Origin: Pedobacter panaciterrae
Lineage (GTDB): Bacteria > Bacteroidota > Bacteroidia > Sphingobacteriales > Sphingobacteriaceae
Assembly: GCF_013204795.1 (NCBI RefSeq)
Contig: NZ_JABMKW010000008.1
Span: 248,001 to 312,000 of the forward strand
Direction of reading: 5' to 3'
Length of the DNA: 64,000 bases
A program made the position numbers and the translations under genes. The notes under the pieces are model-generated. The model saw nothing but the letters and a program-made list of their open reading frames with translations. It was not told the DNA's origin and searched no databases. Shown one piece after another: positions 52,737 through 61,120 of this stretch. Position 1 is the first letter of the stretch; each line of letters opens with the position of its first letter.

Positions 52737-55061
52737 TTATTTAACAATTCGCAATTTAGCAAATTTTAATAATAACTGCTTATTACCTAGTCCCTGAAAA
52801 AATACAGTAGCTTTTACATCAGGTAATGTACCTTCTAAGGCAACTATTTTACCGAAACCGAACTTTTCATGCTCTACATCCATGCCATTTTGGAATAGAT
52901 TGGCGGCATCAGGAGCGAAACCAGGAGTAGGTACGTGTGCCTTTGGAAGCAATGAAGTAGTTTTTGGACGAGGAGCAGGGGAGCTGGTTCCTGTAGCTGT
53001 ACCCGAACCAGAGCTAGACATTGCAGGTTTTGGTTTGCTAAAGCTATCCCTTTGTTGTGTCCAGCTTCTGCGTTCGCCATCAAAACTGTCTTGTCCTAAA
53101 CTGCTTTTAGCTGGTTTTACCACCTCAATTTCTAAATAGCGGGCATTAATTTCATTTATGAACCTACTTGGTTCGCAATTGGTTAACGTTCCCCAGCGAT
53201 ATCTGGAAGTAGCATATGTTAAAGTCAGCTTTTTCTCTGCCCTTGTTATGGCAACATAAAATAATCGTCGTTCTTCCTCCAGGTCGGTACGTGAGTTTAA
53301 ACTCATTTGCGAAGGGAACAGGTTTTCTTCTAATCCTACTACAAATACGTTTTTAAACTCCAATCCTTTTGCAGAGTGTATAGTCATTAACGAAACAGTC
53401 TCTTTATCTTTTTCATCCTGTCTATCATCATTGGTTAACAATGCGATATCCTGCATAAAAATAGCGAGACTTCTGTCTTCAATATCCTCACGCTCAGCAA
53501 ATTCTTTGATACCATTTAGTAACTCCTGAATGTTTTCGTATCTGCTGCGTCCTTCAATACTATCGTCAGTATGTAATTCTTTTAATATGCCCGAGTGCTG
53601 TGCAATATAGAGTGCGGTTTCGTAAGCATCCAATTTTTTAGATTCTGCAGCAAAGCTTTGTATCAGCATGGCAAAATCATTCAATTGGTTTGCTATTCTT
53701 CCTTCTATATACTGTTGCGGACTGCATATTACCTGCCACATGGTGATGTCATGCTTATCGGCGGCAACTATGATCTTCTCAACCGTAGTATCACCAAGTC
53801 CGCGACGAGGGTAATTGATTACTCTTTTTATAGCCTCTTCATCACTGGGATTAAAGGTTAAACGGAAATAGGCAATTAAATCCTTTATCTCTTTACGTTG
53901 ATAGAAGGAGAGACCTCCGTATATTTTATAAGGAACATTGAGTTTCCTTAAAGCCTCCTCCATAGCCCTTGATTGGGCATTTGTTCTATATAGAATGGCA
54001 AAATCGTTAAATTTAAGTCCTTTTGAACTGCGATCCTGAACAATAGCTTCGGCAACCAGTTTACCTTCTTCGTTATCTGTAAATGCGCGCTGAACTTTAA
54101 TTCTATCGCCGGCCTCATTGTCAGAAAATACATTCTTCTCCAGCTGGTTTTTGTTATTTGCGATGATACTGTTGGCAACTTCAACAATGTTTTGAGTAGA
54201 GCGGTAATTCTGCTCTAATTTATATACCTGCAACTCAGGATAATCACGTTCAAAGTTTAATATATTCTGAATGTTTGCACCCCTAAAGGCATAGATACTT
54301 TGGGCATCATCACCTACAACACATATATTTTGGTATGCAGCAGCCAGTTTTTTTACAATTGTGTATTGCGAAAAGTTAGTATCCTGGTACTCATCAACCA
54401 TCAGGTATTTAAATTTCTGCTGGTATTTATTTAATACATCCGGATGGTTCTTAAGCAAAACATTGGTTTTGAAAAGTAAATCATCAAAATCCATTGCTCC
54501 GGCTTTAAAACACCGTTTGGTATATGTTTCATAAATAGAACCCATTAAAGGGCGTTTATTGCTAACATCTTCAGCCTGAATTTCAGCGCTTTGAAGATAC
54601 TCTGAATAAGAAACCAGGTTGTTTTTAGCAGATGAGATTCTATTGTAAACAAAGTTGGCATTATACAATTTATCGTCAAGCTGCATCTCTTTTAATATAG
54701 ATCTGATCAGACTTTTACTGTCGTCCGTATCGTATATTGTAAAGTTAGATGGATACCCGATTTTTTCAGCTTCAACCCTTAATATCTTGGAAAATACGGA
54801 GTGAAAAGTACCCATCCAGATGTTTTTTGCTTCTGGGCCAACTACTTTCATAATCCTCTCGCGCATGTCTTTAGACGCCTTATTGGTAAAGGTAAGTACA
54901 AGGATATTAAAAGGATCCACACCCTTTTGAATCAGGTGGGCTACTCTATATGTAATTACACGTGTTTTACCGGAACCAGCACCTGCAACTATCATTGCCG
55001 GGCCTTGTGTGTTTTCTACTGCTGCGCGTTGTTGGGGGTTTAAACCTGCTAAATAATCCAA
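52737..55061 (-). CDS. UvrD/PcrA-type DNA helicase
   Basis: A superfamily 1A 3'-5' helicase for repair and for clearing RecA filaments. Walker A GAGSGKT is at 27-33, then TNKASKDMRERI, the DEYQDTN box (Walker B), GDDAQSIYAFRGANIQN, EQNYRST, and TIHSAKGLEFKNVFVVGLEE and YVAITRAEKKL as motifs V and VI. After a low-complexity Ser/Thr/Pro-rich linker (about 660-710) a Tudor-like end follows (GMDVEHEKFGFGKIVALEG), as in PcrA. Length 774 is normal. A near-consensus promoter lies upstream. Whether uvrD or pcrA is the better name cannot be decided here. Confidence 0.95.
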   Translation of the reverse strand: MDYLAGLNPQQRAAVENTQGPAMIVAGAGSGKTRVITYRVAHLIQKGVDPFNILVLTFTNKASKDMRERIMKVVGPEAKNIWMGTFHSVFSKILRVEAEKIGYPSNFTIYDTDDSKSLIRSILKEMQLDDKLYNANFVYNRISSAKNNLVSYSEYLQSAEIQAEDVSNKRPLMGSIYETYTKRCFKAGAMDFDDLLFKTNVLLKNHPDVLNKYQQKFKYLMVDEYQDTNFSQYTIVKKLAAAYQNICVVGDDAQSIYAFRGANIQNILNFERDYPELQVYKLEQNYRSTQNIVEVANSIIANNKNQLEKNVFSDNEAGDRIKVQRAFTDNEEGKLVAEAIVQDRSSKGLKFNDFAILYRTNAQSRAMEEALRKLNVPYKIYGGLSFYQRKEIKDLIAYFRLTFNPSDEEAIKRVINYPRRGLGDTTVEKIIVAADKHDITMWQVICSPQQYIEGRIANQLNDFAMLIQSFAAESKKLDAYETALYIAQHSGILKELHTDDSIEGRSRYENIQELLNGIKEFAEREDIEDRSLAIFMQDIALLTNDDRQDEKDKETVSLMTIHSAKGLEFKNVFVVGLEENLFPSQMSLNSRTDLEEERRLFYVAITRAEKKLTLTYATSRYRWGTLTNCEPSRFINEINARYLEIEVVKPAKSSLGQDSFDGERRSWTQQRDSFSKPKPAMSSSGSGTATGTSSPAPRPKTTSLLPKAHVPTPGFAPDAANLFQNGMDVEHEKFGFGKIVALEGTLPDVKATVFFQGLGNKQLLLKFAKLRIVK

Positions 55062-55120
55062 AATCCGTTCCTGTTTCTGCTTTTAGGGTATAATACTTAA
55101 GATATAATCTTTTTAGGTTA

Positions 55121-55151
55121 CAAAGCTACATTTTTTAGGAGTTGTTTCAAA
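55121..55151 (-). promoter_or_regulatory. Consensus promoter for the UvrD/PcrA helicase
   Basis: On the minus strand TTTG (plus 55148-55151) and TAGCTTTG (plus 55121-55128) are 19 bases apart, matching TTTG-N19-TAnnTTTG exactly. The leader to the start codon at 55061 would be about 50 bases. Confidence 0.72.
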
Positions 55152-55181
55152 AAGTATCTGGTACTGTTTCCAATTCGAATT

Positions 55182-55370
55182 TTACTTAGACAGTGTTTTC
55201 AACAGCTCCTTGGCGGGAACAGATTTAACATTTCCATCTTTATCGCCAACTATCAAGTTTTCGTTGTTGGCCGCTGAAGATTCAGCAAGTTTACGAAGCG
55301 CCTTGTTAAGTCCTATCATTACCTTTTCAGTGAATGTAGAGTCCTGAATTATATGATCAATATTTTTCAT
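55182..55370 (-). CDS. Small protein paired with zeta-toxin-like kinase, possible antitoxin
   Basis: A 62-residue frame whose first 14 bases overlap the end of the zeta-like gene. The product begins MKNIDHIIQDSTFTEKVMIG, continues with a probable helix GLNKALRKLAESSAANNENL, and ends with VKSVPAKELLKTLSK. No family is recognised with confidence. The overlap implies coupled translation with the kinase. Small helical partners of this size are typical of antitoxins, though in classical epsilon-zeta modules the antitoxin gene comes first. Function is therefore inferred only from context. Confidence 0.62.
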   Translation of the reverse strand: MKNIDHIIQDSTFTEKVMIGLNKALRKLAESSAANNENLIVGDKDGNVKSVPAKELLKTLSK

Positions 55371-55935
55371 GGCCTTGCTTTATTATTCTATCCCAAATAT
55401 CGTTATTAAAAACTGTTTTTCCAAAGCTGTCGCTTTTAGCAATAACTTCAGGCATTAAATCCATATTATCAACCAAAGTCCACTCATTACAAATTGGCAT
55501 ATACAATTTTAATAGGTTTTTAATTCCACGGTAATATCTTCTTTTAATTACATCTTCGGGTATATTATGTCCTCCATTACTTACGCGTTTTGCTACCCGT
55601 TGTATTGCCATCTGAGGGGAGCTTAACCAAAAATAAAGCAAGCTTATTTCATAGCCCTTTTCTTGTGCTTTCTTAACCATTGTAACGTAACTTCTTGTTG
55701 ATAATGTGGTTTCAAACGCAAAATCAGCACCTTCATTCATTAATTCCTGGATTCGGCTTAACATTATTCTACCTGCTTCAAAAGCAACACCTTCCGGATT
55801 AAAGGGTGAAATTCCTGCTGCTATGTTATCAGCATTAACGAACTCTTTGCAGTTCAGTATTTCTGGTAATATAGTGTAACTAGCAGTGGTTTTACCTGCA
55901 CCATTACATCCTGCTATAATATATAGATTAGACAT
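55357..55935 (-). CDS. Zeta-toxin-like / COG4185 P-loop kinase
   Basis: The 192-residue protein has a P-loop near the start (IAGCNGAGKTTASYTILPE, GKT at 14-16), then CKEFVNADNIAAGISPFNPE, GADFAFETTLSTRSYVTMV, GYEISLLYFWLSSPQMAIQR and NGGHNIPEDVIKRRYYRGIK. These are hallmarks of the COG4185 branch of zeta-like kinases. True zeta toxins phosphorylate UDP-GlcNAc and block cell wall synthesis; COG4185 members are less studied. Upstream lies a long palindromic repeat, downstream an overlapping 62-residue gene. Either a toxin or a small-molecule kinase is possible. Confidence 0.85.
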   Translation of the reverse strand: MSNLYIIAGCNGAGKTTASYTILPEILNCKEFVNADNIAAGISPFNPEGVAFEAGRIMLSRIQELMNEGADFAFETTLSTRSYVTMVKKAQEKGYEISLLYFWLSSPQMAIQRVAKRVSNGGHNIPEDVIKRRYYRGIKNLLKLYMPICNEWTLVDNMDLMPEVIAKSDSFGKTVFNNDIWDRIIKQGHEKY

Positions 55936-55985
55936 GACTACGAAGTTACCAAATATTGAAGAGTTGAGGTATGTTTTGTTGCTTC

Positions 55986-56076
55986 GTCATCTCGACGATA
56001 GGAGAGATCTCTTGACAACGAAGTAGCTGCGTAGCAAGTAGCATAAGCAAGAGATCTCTCCTATCGTCGAGATGAC
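55986..56076. repeat. Long palindromic repeat (GTCATCTCGA family), copy 2
   Basis: Perfect 29-base arms (55986-56014 and 56048-56076) surround a 33-base loop that contains several GTAGC words. The arms begin GTCATCTCGACGATA and end GGAGAGATCTCTTG, sharing the outer and inner parts with the copy at 36934-37007. It lies between the DUF6266 gene end and the zeta-like gene start. Confidence 0.88.
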
Positions 56077-56105
56077 TGCTTTAAGACAACCGCCTTGAAA
56101 ATATG

Positions 56106-56738
56106 CTAAATACTTCCCAGGTATCGGCTGTTTCCTATTTTTTTCCTGTTTAATGAGCTGATGCTTACATAAACTTCAAGCCTTTTACCAGCCATTTTCG
56201 GATTAAATTTAAAAGTACACTGCTTATCACGACGTTTTATGCCACCAGAAAAACCATCTGTTACATGTAGTTCAGGACAATAAATCACCAGCATAACCTG
56301 ATCATCAAAAGATGTATTTTTAATCCCATTGTCTAACCAGCTCAGTTTTAAAACATCAGGAGCTTGCAGTTCCATAGCTACTTCTTCAATCATAGGTAAA
56401 TTGCCTTTACTGATCACAAATTCATGGTAAACTACTGTGTAATTGGGGTGTGTGCCTACAGCAACTTTATGATAATTTTCAGAAAAAGCTGCACTAATCT
56501 CTGTTCTTTGCTCTGCGTGATGCATAAAACCTATTGACACATAGGGATGGAAAGGTACCAGCAGTTCATTCATGAACCTTAGTTTTTGCCTGCTTTCTAT
56601 TTGAGCAGGCGTATTTGATTTCTTGTTTTTTTTCTTTGGAACCTGACGTAAATATGGAATGCCTTTCCATATTCCTCCGATTACTGGGCCTATCTTACCA
56701 GATACTGCGCCTAAGATTCCTTTCTTAATTTTTGCCAT
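56106..56738 (-). CDS. DUF6266 protein
   Basis: The 210-residue protein starts MAKIKKGILGAVSGKIGPVI and continues with GGIWKGIPYLRQVPKKKNK and NTPAQIESRQKLRFMNELLV, the recognisable N-terminus of DUF6266, a family multiplied in Pedobacter and relatives. The rest is beta-rich with no catalytic motif in view. No signal peptide is present. Function is unknown; the start pattern has similarities to phage or conjugative structural proteins, but no phage genes are nearby. The upstream gap is unusual (see the entries there). Confidence 0.85.
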   Translation of the reverse strand: MAKIKKGILGAVSGKIGPVIGGIWKGIPYLRQVPKKKNKKSNTPAQIESRQKLRFMNELLVPFHPYVSIGFMHHAEQRTEISAAFSENYHKVAVGTHPNYTVVYHEFVISKGNLPMIEEVAMELQAPDVLKLSWLDNGIKNTSFDDQVMLVIYCPELHVTDGFSGGIKRRDKQCTFKFNPKMAGKRLEVYVSISSLNRKKIGNSRYLGSI

Positions 56739-56850
56739 TGTTTTAATTTTAATAGTGAAACATTTATTTAATTATCTTATTGTACTTTAATACATCTCCG
56801 TTTTTCTATCGATTTTTATATCACTCTAAAAAGCGTTTTAAATGATAAAG

Positions 56851-56878
56851 GTCGTTCAGAGTCGTTTCAAAGTCGTTT
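56851..56878. repeat. Three direct GTCGTT repeats upstream of the DUF6266 gene
   Basis: GTCGTT occurs at 56851, 56861 and 56872, a 10-11-base period close to one helix turn, about 110 bases before the DUF6266 start on the minus strand. This spacing suits a protein binding one face of DNA. It is the main visible structure in the 377-base gap 56739-57115. Confidence 0.5.
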
Positions 56879-56975
56879 ATTTAAGCTAGTTGAACCAGAC
56901 CAAATCAGGCGTCAGTACAACGCTTATAACAATCCAAATCATTTCAGATTCAAAGTAAAACATAAAAAAAATATT

Positions 56976-57074
56976 ATGGCAGTCCCAGGGGGTCCCGGAC
57001 CCCCTGCTAAAAAGGCTCAAAAATGCAATCAGTTGGCTGGAAACAAAGAAAAATTTTTATTATTTTTTTACTAA
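56976..57074 (+). CDS. Possible 32-residue Pro/Gly-rich peptide
   Basis: A plus-strand frame reads MAVPGGPGPPAKKAQK and then 16 more residues before a TAA. It contains a GC-rich palindrome, CAGGGGGTCC at 56986-56995 against GGACCCCCTG at 56997-57006, in otherwise AT-rich DNA. No ribosome-binding site of note is seen. It may be chance, or the palindrome may be the functional element. Confidence 0.22.
   Translation: MAVPGGPGPPAKKAQKCNQLAGNKEKFLLFFY
56986..57006. repeat. GC-rich perfect palindrome, 10-bp arms
   Basis: CAGGGGGTCC and GGACCCCCTG pair around a single C. All but four of the 21 bases are G or C while the surrounding 100 bases are strongly AT-rich. It lies about 110 bases beyond the stop of the PH-domain gene pair's opposite neighbour, between two minus-strand genes. 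A protein-binding site or a hairpin terminator is possible. Confidence 0.5.
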
Positions 57075-57115
57075 AACGAGTAAAATTTAAGCATTTACCA
57101 ATGTGTTGTGGTTAA

Positions 57116-58648
57116 TTACATCCAATTTTTTTTGGAAACCTCAATCTTATACGTCCAATAGTTTACCAAACTTTTAATGTAGCTGTAGTTTCCATATTTG
57201 AAGTGAATTACACCGGCTGCAGTATGGATGATTAAATGCCCCACATCTGCACCTTTATGCCAAAAATATTGTTTGGCAGTTATTGCCTGGATTTTATGTG
57301 GCTCAATGATCTCGTGTTCTACGTCCCATATGCCACTTTTTTTAATGATGAAATGTTCATCAACATATAATCTGTGGCGCTTAAATTCGAAATACAGCAT
57401 TGTGCCAACCACTATTATATAAGGTAAAGCCATAAATAAATAGTTTCTTAGAAGGGGGAGGGCATAGCTGCTTAACAATGCAAATACTGATATTGGAAAT
57501 ACAATCCAGATCATGGTTTGCAGAAAGATGAAACGGTAGTTTGGTTTTAGTTCTGCACCTTTTGTTGGTGCCCTGCTGAGAATCATCTTTAAAACTTCAT
57601 TACGCTCTGTTTCGCTGCAACCGGGTATTTCTATATCCGATTTTTTACTGTCTTGCTTATCAGCAGAATCAAATGAAGCCTGCTTAATTTTCATGTTCAG
57701 CAGATCGAATTTTTTCTGGAAATAATTCTGACTGTATGCACTTAATTGAACTTTATTAGGAGTTAGCAATACATTTTTGTGCGTAAATAAGCCGGAACTG
57801 ACTGCGAGTGCTCCTTTTTGCTTAATGATTTTAAAGTTGAAATACTTTACAAATGTTCTGACGATGTTTGTTGCCAGGATGATAATTAAAGCAAATGCCA
57901 CCACAAAACACAAAGAGAAAAGAGTGATACCTTTGCTGAGCATCTTAGTAAATTGTTCCCTTTCTATTTCCAGCGCATCTGTATAGTCTTTAAATAATTG
58001 GAAAGCTCCAAAAATAAAACCTGTTAATAATAACAAACTGGCTCCATAGTTAGTGGTTATGCCTATTTTAAGTAGGGTATTGGTGCTTAGTTTAAGGAGA
58101 GGAGGAGCTGACTCTACAACCTGATTGTCTGCTTGAGTGTTAACGGTTTCGCTTTCTGAAAGGTCACGACTCAATAGCTTTTGCTTAAGAATAGTCGCTG
58201 TAGCATGATCTATAGCTTTAATGCTTGCTTCTTTCTTTTCGCTTCCGGCGGTATCAATTTCCAGGCTATAGACCCCAACAACCTGCTGTAACAGGTTCTG
58301 ATTTATATTTACCTGCTGTATTTTATTGAGTTGAATAGTGAGGGAGGTTTTGCTGAAAATGCCACTATTGATAATGAATTCTTGCCGCTTCTCATCCAGA
58401 AAAAAAGTGAACTTTTGGTAGCTGAAATAAGCAAATAGTGCCAGAACTATTGTTAACAAGCATAAAAACGCAATGAGTATCAATGCCAGGTTGCCCGAAT
58501 CTTTTGACTTAACTATAATCAGGATAAGAGGAAGTGCCAAAGCTCTAACTACCTTTTGAAAACTATTGGCAAACATGATAATAATGCCTGATGCTGATTG
58601 TTTTCGGGGCGCTGAAAAATCGTATGTTATATTAGGTTCTTCAGACAT
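57116..58648 (-). CDS. YdbT-like membrane protein with bacterial PH domains
   Basis: The 510-residue protein has several membrane pairs (about 22-75, 195-265 and 370-415) alternating with bacterial PH (bPH2) domains. Each PH domain starts with a segment like KFTFFLDEKRQEFIINSGIFSKTSLTI-type text: here FSKTSLTIQLNKIQQVNINQ, GLFTHKNVLLTPNKVQLSAY and SGIWDVEHEIIEPHKIQAIT. Together with the smaller PH protein encoded two bases upstream it forms the YdbS-YdbT pair. In Bacillus the pair protects against certain antimicrobial peptides. The role in Bacteroidetes is unknown. Confidence 0.88.
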   Translation of the reverse strand: MSEEPNITYDFSAPRKQSASGIIIMFANSFQKVVRALALPLILIIVKSKDSGNLALILIAFLCLLTIVLALFAYFSYQKFTFFLDEKRQEFIINSGIFSKTSLTIQLNKIQQVNINQNLLQQVVGVYSLEIDTAGSEKKEASIKAIDHATATILKQKLLSRDLSESETVNTQADNQVVESAPPLLKLSTNTLLKIGITTNYGASLLLLTGFIFGAFQLFKDYTDALEIEREQFTKMLSKGITLFSLCFVVAFALIIILATNIVRTFVKYFNFKIIKQKGALAVSSGLFTHKNVLLTPNKVQLSAYSQNYFQKKFDLLNMKIKQASFDSADKQDSKKSDIEIPGCSETERNEVLKMILSRAPTKGAELKPNYRFIFLQTMIWIVFPISVFALLSSYALPLLRNYLFMALPYIIVVGTMLYFEFKRHRLYVDEHFIIKKSGIWDVEHEIIEPHKIQAITAKQYFWHKGADVGHLIIHTAAGVIHFKYGNYSYIKSLVNYWTYKIEVSKKNWM

Positions 58649-58650
58649 CT

Positions 58651-59166
58651 TTAATCAGCCTCATTTATTTGCTTCATGAGCAATTCTTTAATGCTTTTTG
58701 CATTGTCGATTTCAATTCCGGGAATATGTAAGCTACCCGAACTGCCTCCGGCAGTAAAAATTCTTAATTCGCCTAAGCCGTATATTCTTGAAAATAAGCC
58801 TTCGTCTAAAGCAATATGTTGTATTCTGGAAAAAGGAACTATAGTGGTTGATAAGGCGATAATTCCGCTGGTGTATAAAATGTCCTTTTCTCGAACAGCA
58901 AATCCGCGTTTTTTAAAGCTGGCTCTGTATAAAATGAATAACAGGACTGCGAACACGATATAAATGCCAATTAATGTATATAAGTAGGCCCTTGCATTGG
59001 CATTAAGTATTAGTAGTGTAACCAAACCAGCAGCTAAGACTAATAAGAATATAAAGATATTGATGAGCATTACATTCCAGTACTTGCTGTTTAGTGGGTT
59101 TAGCTGTACTTCTTCATATTTGGGTAATGATTCTGTATCTATGGTTTCATTAGTGAATTCCGTCAT
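58651..59166 (-). CDS. YdbS-like membrane protein with one bacterial PH domain
   Basis: Residues about 28-50 and 55-80 are two membrane segments, followed by one PH domain: KRGFAVREKDILYTSGIIAL, TIVPFSRIQHIALDEGLFSR and LGELRIFTAGGSSGSLHIPG. The product is 171 residues, the usual YdbS size. It is separated by two bases from the YdbT-like gene and is the first gene of the pair. A membrane complex of the two proteins is likely. Confidence 0.88.
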   Translation of the reverse strand: MTEFTNETIDTESLPKYEEVQLNPLNSKYWNVMLINIFIFLLVLAAGLVTLLILNANARAYLYTLIGIYIVFAVLLFILYRASFKKRGFAVREKDILYTSGIIALSTTIVPFSRIQHIALDEGLFSRIYGLGELRIFTAGGSSGSLHIPGIEIDNAKSIKELLMKQINEAD

Positions 59167-59551
59167 TCCTGCTTTTTTGATGATGTACTGAACGAAGTTA
59201 GGGAATTATTTTTCTTGTCAACAATAGCTATCATGTAAAACAATCAAGTATTTTAAACTAAATAAATTTGAAATAATAGTTGCGAGTGTGTAACAGGATA
59301 GTTACCTTTATCGTGAGAGCGTTAATTTAAGGGGGTAAGCAGAAATGTTTATCCCTTTTCTTTTTAACATCATTCTAAAAAAGTATTTCAACCAAGTATA
59401 AATTAGCGTCTGCAAATACTACCAACTGGTATAATTTAATTAGTTTTGCTACCACTAACTAAGGACTTTTTTCTGTAGAAAATTGTAAAAAATCCTAACA
59501 TAAAGGTGCCTTTAAACTAACTTAAAATAAATTCGTAAAAACTAATTTGTT
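59167..59551. other. Divergent intergenic gap, 385 bases
   Basis: The gap separates the minus-strand PH-domain pair from the plus-strand M20 gene. A TAGTTTTG box (59441-59448) matches the -7 consensus about 100 bases before the M20 start, but no TTTG is at the right distance. No open frame of note, tRNA or strong hairpin was seen. Confidence 0.4.
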
Positions 59552-60925
59552 ATGCAAGAAATCAAAAAATATGTTGAAGAAAATAAGCAACGCTTTTTAG
59601 ATGAGTTGTTTGAATTGTTACGCTTCCCATCGGTTAGTGCCGACCCAAAATATAAGGAAGATGTGCTGAAAACTGCTGATTATGTTACCCAAAAACTTAA
59701 AGACGCAGGTGCCGATAAAGTAGAGATCTGTGAAACTGCTGGCTATCCAATTGTTTACGGAGAGAAAATTGTTGACGAAAGTCTTCCTACAGTATTAATT
59801 TACGGTCATTATGATGTGCAACCTGCAGATCCATTGGAATTATGGAAAACGCCTCCCTTTGAGCCTACCGTGCGCGATGGAAAGATTTATGCCCGTGGTG
59901 CCTGCGATGATAAAGGCCAGTTTTACATGCATGTAAAGGCTTTTGAGTTGATGATGAAAACCAACACGCTGGCATGTAATGTGAAATTTATGATTGAGGG
60001 TGAGGAAGAAGTAGGTTCTGCAAATCTTGGCATCTTTGTAAATGCGAATAAAGAGCGTTTGAAAGCTGATGTGGTATTGATTTCTGATACTTCAATGATC
60101 AGTATGGAGAATCCTTCAATTGAAACAGGCTTGCGTGGTTTAGCTTATATGGAAGTTGAAGTTGTTGGTCCGAACCGCGATTTGCACTCTGGTGTATATG
60201 GTGGTGCGGTAGCAAACCCAATTACCATATTATGTAAAATGATTGCTTCCTTACATGATGAAAACAATCACATCACTATACCTGCTTTTTATGATAAAGT
60301 AATTGAACTTACGGATGCAGAGAAAACTGCTTTAAATGCGGCGCCATTTGATTTGAAAGAGTATAAAGAGGATCTTGAAATTGCTGCTGAATGGGGTGAG
60401 AAAGGCTATTCGACACTTGAACGCACCGGAACCAGGCCTACTTTAGAAGTGAATGGAATTTGGGGTGGTTATATAGGAGAGGGTGCTAAAACTGTACTTC
60501 CTTCAAAAGCGAATGCTAAAATTTCTATGCGTTTGGTGCCTCACCAAAGTTCAGATGAAATTGCAGAGATCTTTACCAAGCATTTTGAGAGTATTGCGCC
60601 AGACTACGTTAAAGTAAAAGTTACTGCACATCATGGTGGTGAGCCGGTAGTAACACCTACGGATAGTATAGCATACCGCGCTGCAGAGCAAGCCATTGTT
60701 GATTCTTTTGGTAAAAAACCTATTCCTACACGTGGTGGTGGTAGTATTCCTATTGTCGCTTTGTTTGAAAGTGCTTTAGGTATCAAATCTGTGCTTTTTG
60801 GCTTTGGTTTGGATAGCGATGCGCTGCACTCGCCAAATGAAAAGTATGATATTTATAATTACTACAAAGGAATTGAGACGTTGCCTTTGTTTCATAAATA
60901 TTTTGCGGAATTGAGCAAAGGGTAA
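59552..60925 (+). CDS. M20-family dipeptidase/peptidase
   Basis: A zinc peptidase of 457 residues. The first metal motif is LIYGHYDVQPADP, the bridging Asp is in YARGACDDKGQF, and IEGEEEVGSANL supplies the catalytic Glu and next ligand. The dimerisation domain (about 195-340) has the Arg/His text GPNRDLHSGVYGGAVANPI, and GFGLDSDALHSPNEKY the last His ligand. It resembles the carnosinase-like dipeptidases and has no signal peptide, so it works in the cytoplasm. It is a single gene with a structured element after it. Confidence 0.94.
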   Translation: MQEIKKYVEENKQRFLDELFELLRFPSVSADPKYKEDVLKTADYVTQKLKDAGADKVEICETAGYPIVYGEKIVDESLPTVLIYGHYDVQPADPLELWKTPPFEPTVRDGKIYARGACDDKGQFYMHVKAFELMMKTNTLACNVKFMIEGEEEVGSANLGIFVNANKERLKADVVLISDTSMISMENPSIETGLRGLAYMEVEVVGPNRDLHSGVYGGAVANPITILCKMIASLHDENNHITIPAFYDKVIELTDAEKTALNAAPFDLKEYKEDLEIAAEWGEKGYSTLERTGTRPTLEVNGIWGGYIGEGAKTVLPSKANAKISMRLVPHQSSDEIAEIFTKHFESIAPDYVKVKVTAHHGGEPVVTPTDSIAYRAAEQAIVDSFGKKPIPTRGGGSIPIVALFESALGIKSVLFGFGLDSDALHSPNEKYDIYNYYKGIETLPLFHKYFAELSKG

Positions 60926-60953
60926 CTGGCTTTTTACTTCGGTTTGGTTATTT

Positions 60954-61034
60954 AATAAAAACACCAATATTCCTTCTCTCCTCGGATTTAGAAATAAAAT
61001 CCGCATGTCGATCAGGAACATTGGTGTTTTTATT
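60954..61034. terminator. Nested inverted repeat downstream of the M20 gene
   Basis: An outer stem pairs 60954-60968 with 61020-61034 exactly (ATAAAAACACCAAT core), extending inward by five more pairs after one mismatch. Inside is a second hairpin, CGGATTT (60983-60989) with AAATCCG (60997-61003). The outer right arm has a T5 run, so it can terminate the M20 transcript; the nested form is unusual for a simple terminator. Confidence 0.65.
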
Positions 61035-61097
61035 TGAGCATAACATAGAACTCATCATGTTATTATATTAGAGATAATTTAATGTTGAGCCTTTAAA

Positions 61098-61113
61098 TAC
61101 TTTTGTATTTTTG
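61098..61113 (+). promoter_or_regulatory. Tandem -7 boxes directly before the GH25 gene
   Basis: TACTTTTG (61098-61105) and TATTTTTG (61106-61113) both match TAnnTTTG. A GTTG at 61084-61087 is 18 bases before the second. The ATG at 61121 is so close that the transcript would have a leader of only a few bases. Confidence 0.4.
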
Positions 61114-61120
61114 TCGCATC

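Noticed and set aside
55182..57115. Prophage or integrative element around the zeta-like and DUF6266 genes
   Set aside because: No integrase, structural phage gene, tRNA or flanking direct repeat is visible; the stretch is short and only looks accessory.
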